Under the pieces are notes generated by a model. That model was not told the DNA's origin. It saw only the letters and a list, made by a program, of their open reading frames with translations, and made no database searches. Below, piece after piece: positions 31,301 through 43,300 of a stretch of 64,000 nt of DNA. Each line of letters starts with the position of its first letter. Position 1 is the first letter of the stretch. The position numbers and the translations under genes were made by a program. Source of the DNA: Inia geoffrensis (lineage: Eukaryota > Chordata > Mammalia > Artiodactyla > Iniidae); assembly GCA_036417435.1 (NCBI GenBank), contig CM070899.1, positions 5,213,001 through 5,277,000 on the forward strand. The letters run 5' to 3'.

Positions 31301-34300
31301 TAGAGAAGAAAGCCCGCATGCAGCAAAAAAGGCCCAACGCGGCCAAAAATTGAAACAAAAAAAAAAAAAAAAAAGAATTCAGAATGCTCTGAAGGTTATC
31401 TTTAGCCCAACCAGGCCACGGGTTCATCAATGTCGCTGACCAGTGGGCCAGGCGGAGCCCCGAGCCTCCGGCCGCCCGCCCGCGCGCCCCACCATCCCCC
31501 AGGCATGGCCGCTCCGCGCCTCTGTCCTGCACGCCCGCTCCTCTCAGAGCTCGGGGCAGATGCCACCTGTCCCGGGAGCTCTCGCAGGGCTCAGGGCCCT
31601 GGTACTCCGTCTCTGTCCTCAGCACTTTTCTTTGTCAGCAGTCAGTTTCTTGTGTCCTCCCTTGAGCACAGAGGCCGTGTCCTAACCCCCCAGGACCCCC
31701 GTGCCTGGCTCCCAGCGGGGCCCCACGGAGGCGGCCCGTGCGTGTCTGCTCTGCCCGTGGAATAAGTGTGTGGCGACACTTGTAATGGAGTGATGCAGCA
31801 GTAATAAAGCTGACGTGTACTATCACACATAGTAATGCAGCAGTAATAAAGCTGATGTGTACTATCACACATAGTAATGCAGCAGTAATAAAGCTGACGT
31901 GTACCATCACACATAGTAATGCAGCAGTAATAAAGCTGACGTGTGCTATCACACATAGTGATGCAGCAGTAGTAAAGCTGACGTGTACTATCACACATAG
32001 TGATGCAGCAGTAATAAAGCTGACGTGTGTTATCACACATAGTAATGCAGCAGTAATACAGCTGACGTGTACTATCACACATAGTAATGCAGCAGTAATA
32101 AAGCTGACGTGTACTATCACACATAGTACTGCAGCAGTAATACAGCTGACGTGTACTATCACACATAGTGATGCAGCAGTAATAAAGCTGACGTGTACTA
32201 TCACACATAGTAATGCAGCAGTAATACTGCAGCAGTAATACAGCTGACGTGTACTATCACACATAGTACTGCAGCAGTAATAAAGCTGACGTGTACTATC
32301 ACACATAGTGATGCAGCAGTAATAAAGCTGACGTGTACTATCACACATAGTGATGCAGCAGTAATAAAGCTGACGTGTGCTATCACACATAGTGATGCAG
32401 CAGTAATAAAGCTGACGTGTACTATCACACATAGTGATGCAGCAGTAATAAAGCTGACGTGTGCTATCACACATAGTGATGCAGCAGTAATAAAGCTGAC
32501 GTGTACTATCACACATAGTAATGCAGCAGTAATACTGCAGCAGTAATACAGCTGACGTGTACTATCACACATAGTACTGCAGCAGTAATAAAGCTGACGT
32601 GTGCTATCACACATAGTGATGCAGCAGTAATAAAGCTGACGTGTACTATCACACGTAGTGATGCAGCAGTAATAAAGCTGACGTGTGCTATCACACATAG
32701 TGATGCAGCAGTAATAAAGCTGACGTGTACTATCACACAGTGATGCAGCAGTAATAAAGCTGACGTGTACTATCACACATAGTGATGCAGCAGTAATAAA
32801 GCTGACGTGTACTATCACACATAGTAATGCAGCAGTAATAAAGCTGACGTGTACTATCATAATCATAATTCCTCCATTTTTCTCAAGCAAAACACATACA
32901 GCTGCTACCCGGAGCTTTTGTTGTTTTTTTTTTTTTTGCGGTACGCGGGCCTCCCACTGTTGTGGCCTCTCCCGTTGCGGAGCACAGGCTCCGGACGCGC
33001 AGGCTCAGCGGCATGTGGGATCTTCCCGGACCGGGGCACGAACCCGCATCCCCTGCATCAGCAGGCGGACTCTCAACCACTGCGTCACCAGGGACGCCCT
33101 ACCCGGATCTTTTGACCAGAGACAGCCAGCCGACCTGACGAGACGGAACTAGCATAATGCTGACCAAAGCCAAGAATCGCCTTCTGCCACTGCCCACGTC
33201 AACTCTGCTTCCCATCTGGTCCATCCGAGCCTTGGGGTGAGGGCTCTCAGATGCTCACGGCCACCTCCAGGGCCAGGACTCCAGGCTCAGCGCTACAATC
33301 AGGATCCACCATGGCCGCTCCACCTAATGAGATCCTGTGAGAGCCAGGACCACGACTGCTCACACCTGGTCTCCGCGCCGAGAGCAGACCTGGCACCTAT
33401 CAGGAACCCCCCACCCTGTATCTGCACGGTGACTGAATGAACCCAGGAGTTGCTGGTCTAGGGGCAAAAGAATGTGCTAGGCGTGGGTCTCAGGACAAGT
33501 CTCCTGAGGGCTATGGTTCAAAGAGAGAGTGGAATAAATGAAATTATATAAATCAACACATATGCCTGGGGACCAGGGCCCAGAGGAAACAGGCAAGAAT
33601 GAAAGCCATTATGGGTGAAGTTAGAGTAACTGAAAAAAATCAGTAAGTTGTTTTGTGTCATCCTATTATTATTTCAAAAACAGTTAACAAGAATCCTCGC
33701 TCCGCGCAGGGGGCTCTGCGCCCACACCCCTGCCCCGAGGCTGCCGGCCCAGCGCCTGGGGGCTGTGTTTTCATGCCATGGGACACGTCCTTAGAGCAGT
33801 GACATAACTGGCCTGTGGCCAGCAAGCGGCAGAACCCCCGGCTGAGCCACATCTGACTCCACATTTGGGGTGTTTTCCTTCTTTAATGCTTATTTGTTTC
33901 TCATTAATTATAAACCTGGTACATGTTCAATGAAGAGGATCTGGAAAACACTGAAAAGTATAAAAAAGAAAAGCCAGGGAATTCCTGGCGGTCCAGTGGT
34001 TAGGACTCGGTGCTCTCACTGCTGAGGGCCCGGGTTCAATCCCTGGGCGGGGAACTCAGATCCCGCCAACCGCACAGCGTGGCCAAAAAAAACAAAAAAA
34101 CAAAAAAAAAAGAAAAAAGAAAGAAGAAAAGCCAGTCTCCAGTGTCTCCGTCCACGCGGCACCTGCTCTGGTGTGTGGAACTGCCCTAGCCCTGCCCTGG
34201 AAGAGGCTGCTCCCGGGCGGGCAGGGCCTCCTGACTGCGGGGGACCAAGGCAAACAGAACTCCCAGTGACCAGGAGGCTTTTTAAAAAAGGAAAGGAAAG

Positions 34301-37300
34301 AAAAGAAAAAGGGGAGTCAGAGGAAAAAAACTCTACCCTTGGGGTCAAAGATCTCTCCTGGGTCCCTGGGGTTTGAAACACACTTTTCCTGGAGACCAGG
34401 GAGGAGGGAGGTTGGGTATGGGGGCTGGAACTGTGATGGCGGGAACTGGCCGGCACCTGTGGAGACCTGTAATTATTCCTGGGCTCCTGGCCAGACGGGC
34501 CTCTGCAGTTTGAGAAATTAGTGGGGAGTTAGCTGGATGAACTCCATACTCTGTGCAAGGCATGGGAACAGTGGAATATGCATGCCTGGTCCTCACAGGG
34601 CTCACGATCCAGCAGGGAAGAGTGAGTCTGAACAAGCAAAACTGTGTGTGCTAAGGGCAGAAGAGAAGCATGGTGGGGATAGGGGCCTGGGGTCCAAGTA
34701 GTAGAGAGCCTTACTAGCCTGGAGGTCGGGAGCCTGTTCCTCAGGGAGTACTGTTTACGCAGAGAAGTGCAGCCGTTAGCTGTTGGGGCCGAGGGGACCG
34801 CATGTGCCAGGCGGGGGGGGACCAGGGGAAGGGAGGACCACTGGCAGGGCTGGAGCCCAGGGGTCACACCCGGTAAGCCTCGCCCTGCTGACGGGGATGG
34901 CACGGTACCCTGGCGCCTGGTGGTTGTAATATTTCTTCTGTCTCCTGCCACCGAGATGCAACCTGTATGCCATCTGTAGTTAAGGTCTAAACTTAGCCGT
35001 TTCAGTAGGAGTCTATTTTTACAGGGAAAGCTTAACACAGAGGGAAAGAGTGTTAGCCACCCTAGCGACGGCGGGAGCCTGGAATCTGTGTAGATAGACT
35101 AGGCTCCAGGACCCCCTCAGGACAAGAGCCAGAGCGCTGGGTTCCTCTGCCCAGCTCACCTGCGGCTCCTGCTGGAATCGATGGACTCAAGCGAAGCCTT
35201 TCAAGAACAGAAATAATTTGAAAATAACTGCCCTGGTCTTCAAGCAGACATTGCCTACTGCAATTGTACTCTCCAACCCCCCGAGTCCCTTGAGATCTGT
35301 CTGCTGGCCCCTCTGAGCTCCCCAGCCTCCAGGCCTCTCCCTCAAGGGGCTCCCAGGCGGGCCCTGCTTCTCTGACTCTCACCTGCCTTCCCTGCGAGGC
35401 TGCGAGCTCCAAAGCAGGGCAGTGTCTGCTAGAATCTGCTCGGTGGTGCCCGGTGCAGCGGGGACGGACATGAGCGCCCACAGGCCCTGTCCCCCTGCAC
35501 CGCCTCCTCCTGTCCCTCTTGTCACCCCTGTCCCTGCGCCCTCCTACAAATCACCCAGCGAAGTATCCACCGTGTGTTATGTCCAAACACGGTGTCCCGC
35601 AGGCCTGGTCTGTTCACACCTCTGTGGAAGCCGGGGTGGGCTGGCCGTGGGGTGTGCTTACCGTTTGGCTTTCGTCTTCCTTTTTATCAGCCGGCTTGTC
35701 TGTCTGGGAGGCTGCTTTTCTCCTAATACAAGGAGGGAGAAGATACAATCAGCCCTGAAGGCTTCCACACAGAGCGGACGCCGCCTCTGTGCGGACACAG
35801 CTTGGTCCTCAGAGACTCCTTGCTGGGGTCTGACCCGTTTCGTGTGAAGGAGGTGACTTGTCCAGGCACCCATCTGGCCCGTGGCGATGCCCGGGTGAGT
35901 GTCCAGGCCTTCTGTGCTGGTCCCAGGACCCTGGACACAAAACTGGTCTGGGTGGGGGGGTGGGGGGCACCCATCTCTGTTTACAGCACCTGAAGGCCGA
36001 GGAGGTTGGTCCGCACCCTGACCAGGGCCCCGGGGACCTGGGCTCGGCCGGGTGGCCGTTGTTCTCCCAGGACACTCAAGGCCTGGCCACGAGGGGCAGG
36101 AGAGCTACCCCTGCCACAGGTCAGGCTGGGGGCATCCCGTCTGCAGGCCGCCTGCGGGACGGAGGAGGAAGCCCTTCCCTATCACCCTAAAGCTCCTCCT
36201 ACCTCAGAGCTCAGCAGCCACGTCCTCCCCGACCTGGACACCACGAAGAGCGGCACATGCTCAGGAAGGAAAGAACCCAAGAGACGCCCTCTAGTCACGG
36301 CGCGCACCTCCCCGCAGGGATGAGCCCGCTTCTCAGACACTCTGAAAACTCGCTGCTCTTTTCTGGCCTCAGTGGTGGCCTACCTCTGGCTAATTCTCAA
36401 ATCTACACACATACCCCTTCCTACTCTCCAAAGATCTGGCCCTGGGGGTTCTCAACTCGGTGAAGCCGCCAGAACACAAACAAAGCTCTCGGAGCTCACG
36501 AGGTGAGGTGGCCGTCAAGAGGGAAGCTGGCCTGGTGGGGGTGAGGGCCACCGGCTCGCTGTCCCCGTCTAGGGACCGGCCACAGGGGGCTCCTTCCTCA
36601 TCTTCTCATCCCGGGAAGGACAGGTCCACCCACCTATGGCCCTTCCCAGAAACCCGGGACTCATCCCCGACTTTTTCCTCGTGACAGTGTGCCCGCTCAC
36701 TTCTGGCTCTGCACTTTGTTTCTGGGCTGTCTGGCCCGTCTTCACTCCCAACGCTGCGTGCAAGCACCACCAGCTCCTGCCTGGCCTGCTACTGCCACCG
36801 CGCCCGTGACATTCTGCTCCTACCCAGAGCCTGCGTTTAACCTTTTAAGGATACCCAGCAGACCAGGCCCCTCCAGGCCTGTGAAGATTCCCTGGGCTGA
36901 GTGTCTGTGGACACGCTCGGAAACGAGCAGCTCCCAGCGACACGGTTCCCCCGCCTGGTCCACTGCCGGGACAGGCCTCAGCACCTGAGGAGGCAGCGAC
37001 TCCGCAAGGACCTTTGATCAGCTAAGCTCTGTTACTATGCCTGTTTGACAGATAAGAAAAAGAAGCCCTAATGAAAAGGAACGAAATGGGGTCATTTGTA
37101 GAGACATGGACGGACCTAGAGACTGTCACACAGAGTGAGGTAAGTCAGCAAGAGAAAAACAAATATCGTATCTTAACGCATATATGTGGAATCTAGAAAA
37201 ATGGTTACAGACGAACCTGTTTGCAAGGCAGAAATAGAGACAAAGACGTAGAAAACAAACGTATGGACACCAAGGGGAGAAGTGGGGGTGGGATGAATTG

Positions 37301-40300
37301 GGAGACTGGGATTGACACGTATACACTAATATGTATAAAATAGATAACTAATAAGAACCTGCTGTATGCCACTGGGAACTGCCCTTCGCTGTACAGTAGA
37401 AACTAACACAACATTGTAAAACAGCTATACCCTAATTTAAAAAAAAAAAAAAAGGGCTTTAACAAGACCCTAGCCAAAAAAAATAAATAAATAAATAAAA
37501 GAGACCCCAGAGAGCTCCCTGCTCCTTTCACCATGTGAGGACACAGCGAAGAGATGGCCATTTATGAACCAGGCAGTGGGCTCTCATCAGACACTGCATT
37601 TGTCAGTGCCATAGCCTTGGACTTCTCTAGAACTGTGAGAAATAAAATTCTGTTTATAAGCCAGGCATCATGATTTTTTTTCATAGCATCGCAGGCTGAT
37701 TAAGATAGAGAATTAGCTGTCTGTACAAAGTGGAAGTAGAGATCTTTAAAAAAAAAAAAAAGGCAAAAAAGCAGCCCTTGCACGCATCTCCTTGTAGGCT
37801 CCACCCAGCATCCTGTGCGCCGAGGTGGGCTTCAGAGAGCAGCGTGGCCGCCCCTTGCCGGCCGTGCAGGGTGAGTGCTCTCGGTGGGCCCGGCTCTGCC
37901 ACCAGCTTCTGGCATCTCACTGGCTCCTGGCACATCGGCCTTTTCCTGTTCTCAGGAACTTCCTCTCCGTTTGGTCTAAACCATCTAGGCCAAGCAGTAA
38001 CTGGGAACGCACTGGTGTTGGACTTAGGGAGGGTGTGAACACTTCCTTCTTTAAAGAATCTTCTGTTTCTATGCGAGACCCCCTGGGATGGGCTCTAACG
38101 CGCGTGCACACAAGGCTCTCCCCTCTAGCCTGCATTCTGGCCCACCTCCTCCAGGCCCTGGGCTCTGGGCAGGGGGAGGGTGTCTCAGTCTCTCCAGGTA
38201 GCGTAACTCCACCCACCACACCCACCGCTGTTCCTCCTCTGCACGGAACGCTCTCCTCTGCTGCTTTGGCCCAGAGGACGCGCGGAACCTCCTCCGTGAA
38301 GCGCCCCGGTTCCCTGGAGCTGTTCTGCACTGTCCGGCCGCAGTCGCCGGCTCATCTCTAGTCACGGCACGTGGACCCACCTGGCTGCTCCCCTCCCCCT
38401 GTGCCCTCCCTTGCTGGGCACACAGGGCCCTGGGCCGGCCCCACCGAGATGTGCCAGACCAGCTACCTGCACTCTGGGTGCCTCTGTCTCCCCCGTGTCC
38501 TCGCAGGGCCGTGTGGGTTTACCGAGCACTCGGCACAGAAAGCGCTCGCCCGGGGTCAGCCGCCATGGGGGCAGCGGGAAGAGCCTGGAGACTGAGAGAA
38601 GGCAGGAGGGGTCACGGGGGAGCAAGGCCACTGCCGTTGCTTTTCTTGGGCAACAAGGAGCGTGCTGACAGGTGAGGCCCACTCCTGGGTCCTCTGGTGC
38701 CCGGGTGAGCCATGGCCCTGGGAACCCCATCAGGGCATTCCCACTGCCACACCACATTTACAAGTAAGACGCGAGTTTTTGCGACCCTTCCAAGAGGGAG
38801 ATGTCTGATCTCTCCATCTGCCTGGCATTCAGTTGGGGAACAATGAAGAGCCGTAGTGACAGGCTGAGGGCCTTGGGCAAGCTGGAGGCACACGTGCTGG
38901 TGAGGATGGAGGTGGAGGCCGCAGAGCTGAGCACGGCGGGGAGGGAACTGCTGCTCTGTCCCTGAGGGGTAACGTCCTCTGGGCTCCTGCCACCTAGGCA
39001 CCCCTTCTCCTGAGTCCTCCGTAAGGGCCCCCACAGGACGGGTCCCTTCATCATACATTCACCGCTGGGAATACTCTTTTCCCTCGGAATTTATCTCTGA
39101 AATGATCTCCAAATTTCTCTCTGCTCAGGACAAGGCTGATACATGGCAGATGTTTCAACAAATACTTGTTAAAACTGAAATGAGGAAGGATTTAGAGTTT
39201 AGAGGACTCCTTTTGGCTTGATGTCTCAGACTGACCCCTGGAGAAGGGAAAGCTCGACGAACAGTCCCCCCTGCTTGGCTGAACCCCGGGGACAGTGGGT
39301 CCTGGGGCCAGGCAAGGCTTCCCCTTTCCACCGGGGAACAGCAGCTCCTGGTGGTGGCCGCGCCTGCGGGAAGCCTAAGCACTCACCTCTTGGCCAGAAG
39401 CTTGTTCATTTCTTCCATGAGGCCTCCGCCTCCACCCCCACTGCTCGCCCGGTTGGCGTCAGACTTCGAGGTCCCGCTGGGACTGGAGCCTCCGGACGCA
39501 TCTTCTGGCTAAGGGGAGAGGACGGCGCGCTTCGGTCTGGTGTCTGTGGCAGGACGCCACTCGAGGGGAGACGGGGCCACGTGTGATGGCAGTGCTGGGA
39601 GAGGTCGAGGCCATCTGGTCCCCCAACCCCACCTGCTGGCGGCAGAGTTGGAGTCCAGAGAGCGACCGGGACTGGAGGGTCACGGTTGGCAGGCACGCCC
39701 CAGATTCGCTGGCTCACGGTCAGCACCCTTGCCAAGGCCAGCGTGGTCTGAGGGGGGGGAGGATGCACAGTTCCGTGTCCCAGGTGCTCCTAATCCCACA
39801 GCCACACGAACGGCCTTCTAGAAGCCCCACCTCCCAGGACGCTGCGGAAGGCTGGGAGGGCCAGCTGAGCCTGAGGGAGCTGGTGGACTTAAATGCAGGA
39901 GACCCAGGGCCTGAGTCCAAACCACAACTGATGACCTGCGTGCTTTGAACAAGTTGTTCGTGCCTGCGCCTCGGTTTCCTCATCTACAAGGGCAGAGATC
40001 TCCTGCCTCGCTTGTAAAGGACCAGCAGCAGGTTAAGTAACTGGAGGAACCTACGGCTCTCACGCAGCCCTCTCCCAGTGGTCTCAGTAACCGGGTAACT
40101 GTGACCGAGGAGGCGGGAGGTGCCGTCTGGCTGGGGAGGGCGGCGCTGCGCTCCCCGCCGGTGGGAAAGGGTCCGCCCCTCTGCCAGTTAGAAACCTGTC
40201 CCCCAGCCTGGTCCTCCCTGCCCGCCCGCCCGCCCGCCAGGGCCCGGGACACTTACCCGCGGGACTCTTCTCAGCTTGGCCCCAGCCAGGGCGGCGGCCA

Positions 40301-43300
40301 GGCCAGACACAGAGCCCTCGTCGTGGCTGGCGCCCTGGGCTCCTCCGGCTGGCAGGGGGGGCGGGGGAGGGGGGGCGGCCCCTGTGGGTGGAGGTGGGAC
40401 AGGGGGTGGGGGTGGGGGTGGAGGCCCGCTACACGAGAGGGGGGCGCCAGCTGCAGCGGAGGGGTGCCCCGCTGGGAGGGTGGGTCCTGAAACAACAGTG
40501 GGCTCAGTGAGTGCCCAGCCCCCAGCGGGCACCTCCCCGGGAGCAGGGACAGGGGGTAGCCTACTCCCCTGAGGGATGAGGAACAGCTCAAGGTGGCCTC
40601 TTCCAGGAAGCCCCTGCGGGATGCACCTGGTGTTGTTCCAGTCTCTCCCTACATTCGGGAGTTGGGCTGGACCCAGCGTCACATACTTGCTTAGCAGCCC
40701 TTGAGCTACGCTAACTTTCTCTTGCTCAACTGTGGTCTTCCAGTGGGACAAGAAGCTCTTTGGTGGCACGACTGCGTCTTTTTTTCCTTCTCTGTTTCTC
40801 CTCAGCTCCTAGCACCCCCCTAGGCATCAGCAATTGTTAGTCACCAAGATACAGCTGTGACTGCCCCTTGGCCTCTGGGGACGGCAGCAGGGAGCTGTGG
40901 GTCGCAGGGCAGACCGGGGCATCTGTCCAGGAGCACTGCTGCGTGCTGGGCAGTCCCCTGTCCCCCGCCCACCGTCCAACGCCCAAGCCTCCGCTGCAGG
41001 CCTGTCCCCATGCAGGGTGCTGGGGACAAACGGCCACAGGCTCCCTGCTCACGGTGCTCATGGCCTGGTAGCAGCAAACCAATCACACGGATGAATGCAG
41101 AACTGTCCCCGCGGCAGGGTGACAAGTGCCACCAAGAGCAGGCGCACAGTGCCACCTTGGCCTATGAGGAGGCACTCCAATCTGACCAGAAGTCCCTGGA
41201 AGGCTTCCTTAGGGAAGCAGTGACTATGCTGGGACAGGACAGAAGAGTGGGAGTGACGTTTGGTGAAGGGTGAGTGAGCGCGAGGGGTGAGGAGGCCCTG
41301 CCCCTGCGGGAACTGAAGGAGCCGCCGGGAGGGAGTGTGCAGGGCAGCGGGTCTGCGGGGACGGGGCCCGCACACCTGGCGCCCGTGCCAAGGACCCAGG
41401 TTGTTCAGGAGTGATGGAGAAGGGTGACCTGGTGACAGGGTGAGACCCACATTAGTAACGCAGGGGTGGGGCATAGCGGGGCAGGAGCCCGAGGGGTGCA
41501 GCAGCCTGAGAGGGGGCGGCACCACAGCATCCCCACCAGCGGGGGCTTCCGCAACCAGCTGGGGCCCGGTGTCCTCATCAGTAAGACAGGGAAACATTCA
41601 GCTGCTTACTTCACAGGGCTCGAGAGAATTAAGTGAAACGAAGGACGTGAAAGTACTTTGTAAGTTATGAAGTCCCATGCTTACTAATCAACATCACCCT
41701 TTTCCAGAAAACCCCTCTGCCAACTGTGCTGAGCTCCAGTCACCGTTCAGGACTGAAGCCACCCCTCCCCTGGGGTCTTCTCTGACCCCCAGGGCAGCTG
41801 GGGCCTCCTCCATGTGCCTCCACCCCTGCACTGACTTGGTAACTGCATGTGCCCCGCGGTGATCCAGGGTCATTAGTCTGTGTCCTTGACTGGACAGTCG
41901 GCTCCCTGGGGCAGGGGGTGCATCCACCTCGTCCACCGCTGTGTCCTCAGCCCTTAGTTCAGGGCCTGAGACACGCTCTACTCAGGGCATGAGTCGGGGG
42001 AGGACCAGAGGCCAGTGGGCAGGGCTGGGCCAAGCTGAGCTAATCCCCGCGCCCGTGCTCTGTTCCCCACGGGCGTGGCTGTCACGCTCTGAGGCCTGTG
42101 CGACCAGCAGCTGGTCACAGCGTTCCCAGTGTGTCCCTGGGCACCATCTAGTGAAGGGACGCCAGCGGGCACAGGTAGGGGAAGCTCTCACCTGTGGCTG
42201 AGGCTCTTCTCTCTAGAGACTCCTGGCGCTGCTGCTCCATCACTTGTCTGAAAAGCAAACACAGCAGAGCGGGTCTCACCTCCCGGGGCAAGACCGCGCG
42301 GCTCCGCATCACAGCCCAGGCTGCAGAGCTGGGCTTCGCCGGCGCCCCCGGGGGCTCAGCAACGAGCTCGCCTCATCCCACCCTAGGCTCCGGCTGCTGG
42401 GCTTGCCGCCCCGCTTACAGAGGCAGAGTTGTAGGCCCTGGCTCCAGGGCCTACGCAGGGGAGTGCCGGCAGCCGCTGAGTCTTAAGACACCTGGGCAGA
42501 CCAAGCTCTCCCCTAGGCTGGACAAGCTCGCCTGGCTTTCGGGGGCCTATGGCCACAACAGACTCGACCTCAGGGGCACCCATTCTTACCGCACCTGGCT
42601 CAGTTTCCTGGAACAACTGTCAGGCATTGTTGGCTGTGAGAGAAGCGGACACTAAGGCTACCCGTCCTCCTCCCTTCCCACTGGTCCAGCTGCGGCCTGG
42701 CCTCCATCTGGAGGGCCAATGCGGAGGCTGCGCTGTGGTGCGGGGTGTACCTCTGCGGGGACTAACCTCCTAGCTCCTCGCACGAGCGGCCCTGGGTTGC
42801 TCTTCAAGGTTGGACAGGTGAAGACACTGAACCACAAACACACCCAGAGAACCTGGGGCTGAGATGCTGGGGGAGGAGGGGCTCGAGGAGTCACGTGGGC
42901 CCGGGTGGCAGCAGGGCTTCAACTGCTGAGAGCCAACTCTGAAGGCCTGTAATGGGGCGCGGGGCTGAGCGGGAGGGCGCCCCCAGGGCGAGAGGCTGTG
43001 GGCCATGCGTCTGCTCCGCTGGTTTGCAGCGCACTGACGGCTGGGGCTGGGGCCAGGTGTGCATGCAGCAGCTGCTCAGTACGCGCTTTGTGTGGAATAG
43101 CTACACGGGGCTGCCCAGCTGCCTTCACCTTGGAGGAAGGTCAAGTGGGACCCGGAGTTTACTGCAAGGTCATTTAGAGGTAGAGGGCTTTCTGGTTCCT
43201 GTTCTGGGATTCACTGGTTTGTGATGACAGGCAAGTCATTCCCCTTTCCTAGGCCTCCGATTCCTCTCCATAAATAAGCATAAGAACACCTGTTTCATGG

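Larger units (their letters stand above)
30580..35661 (-). other. EVL: EVL intron 8 (contains the 42-bp minisatellite)
   Basis: Carries a sense CHR SINE at 31043, the minisatellite at 31789, an antisense SINE at 32921 and a sense SINE at 33980. Around 33890-33979 (ATTATAAACCTGGTACATGT..GAAAACACTGAAAAGTATAA) is an old L1-like tail. The remainder (33120-33880, 34140-35660) is unassigned. Confidence 0.75.

Noticed and set aside
31635..32890. Long minus-strand frames of 293, 229 and 188 codons with Cys-rich repeats
   Set aside because: They exist only because the minisatellite period is a multiple of three. Several frames are open at once on both strands.
40340..40440. G-rich tract as a separate quadruplex or minisatellite element
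   Set aside because: It is the complement of the polyproline-coding part of EVL exon 6 and needs no other explanation.
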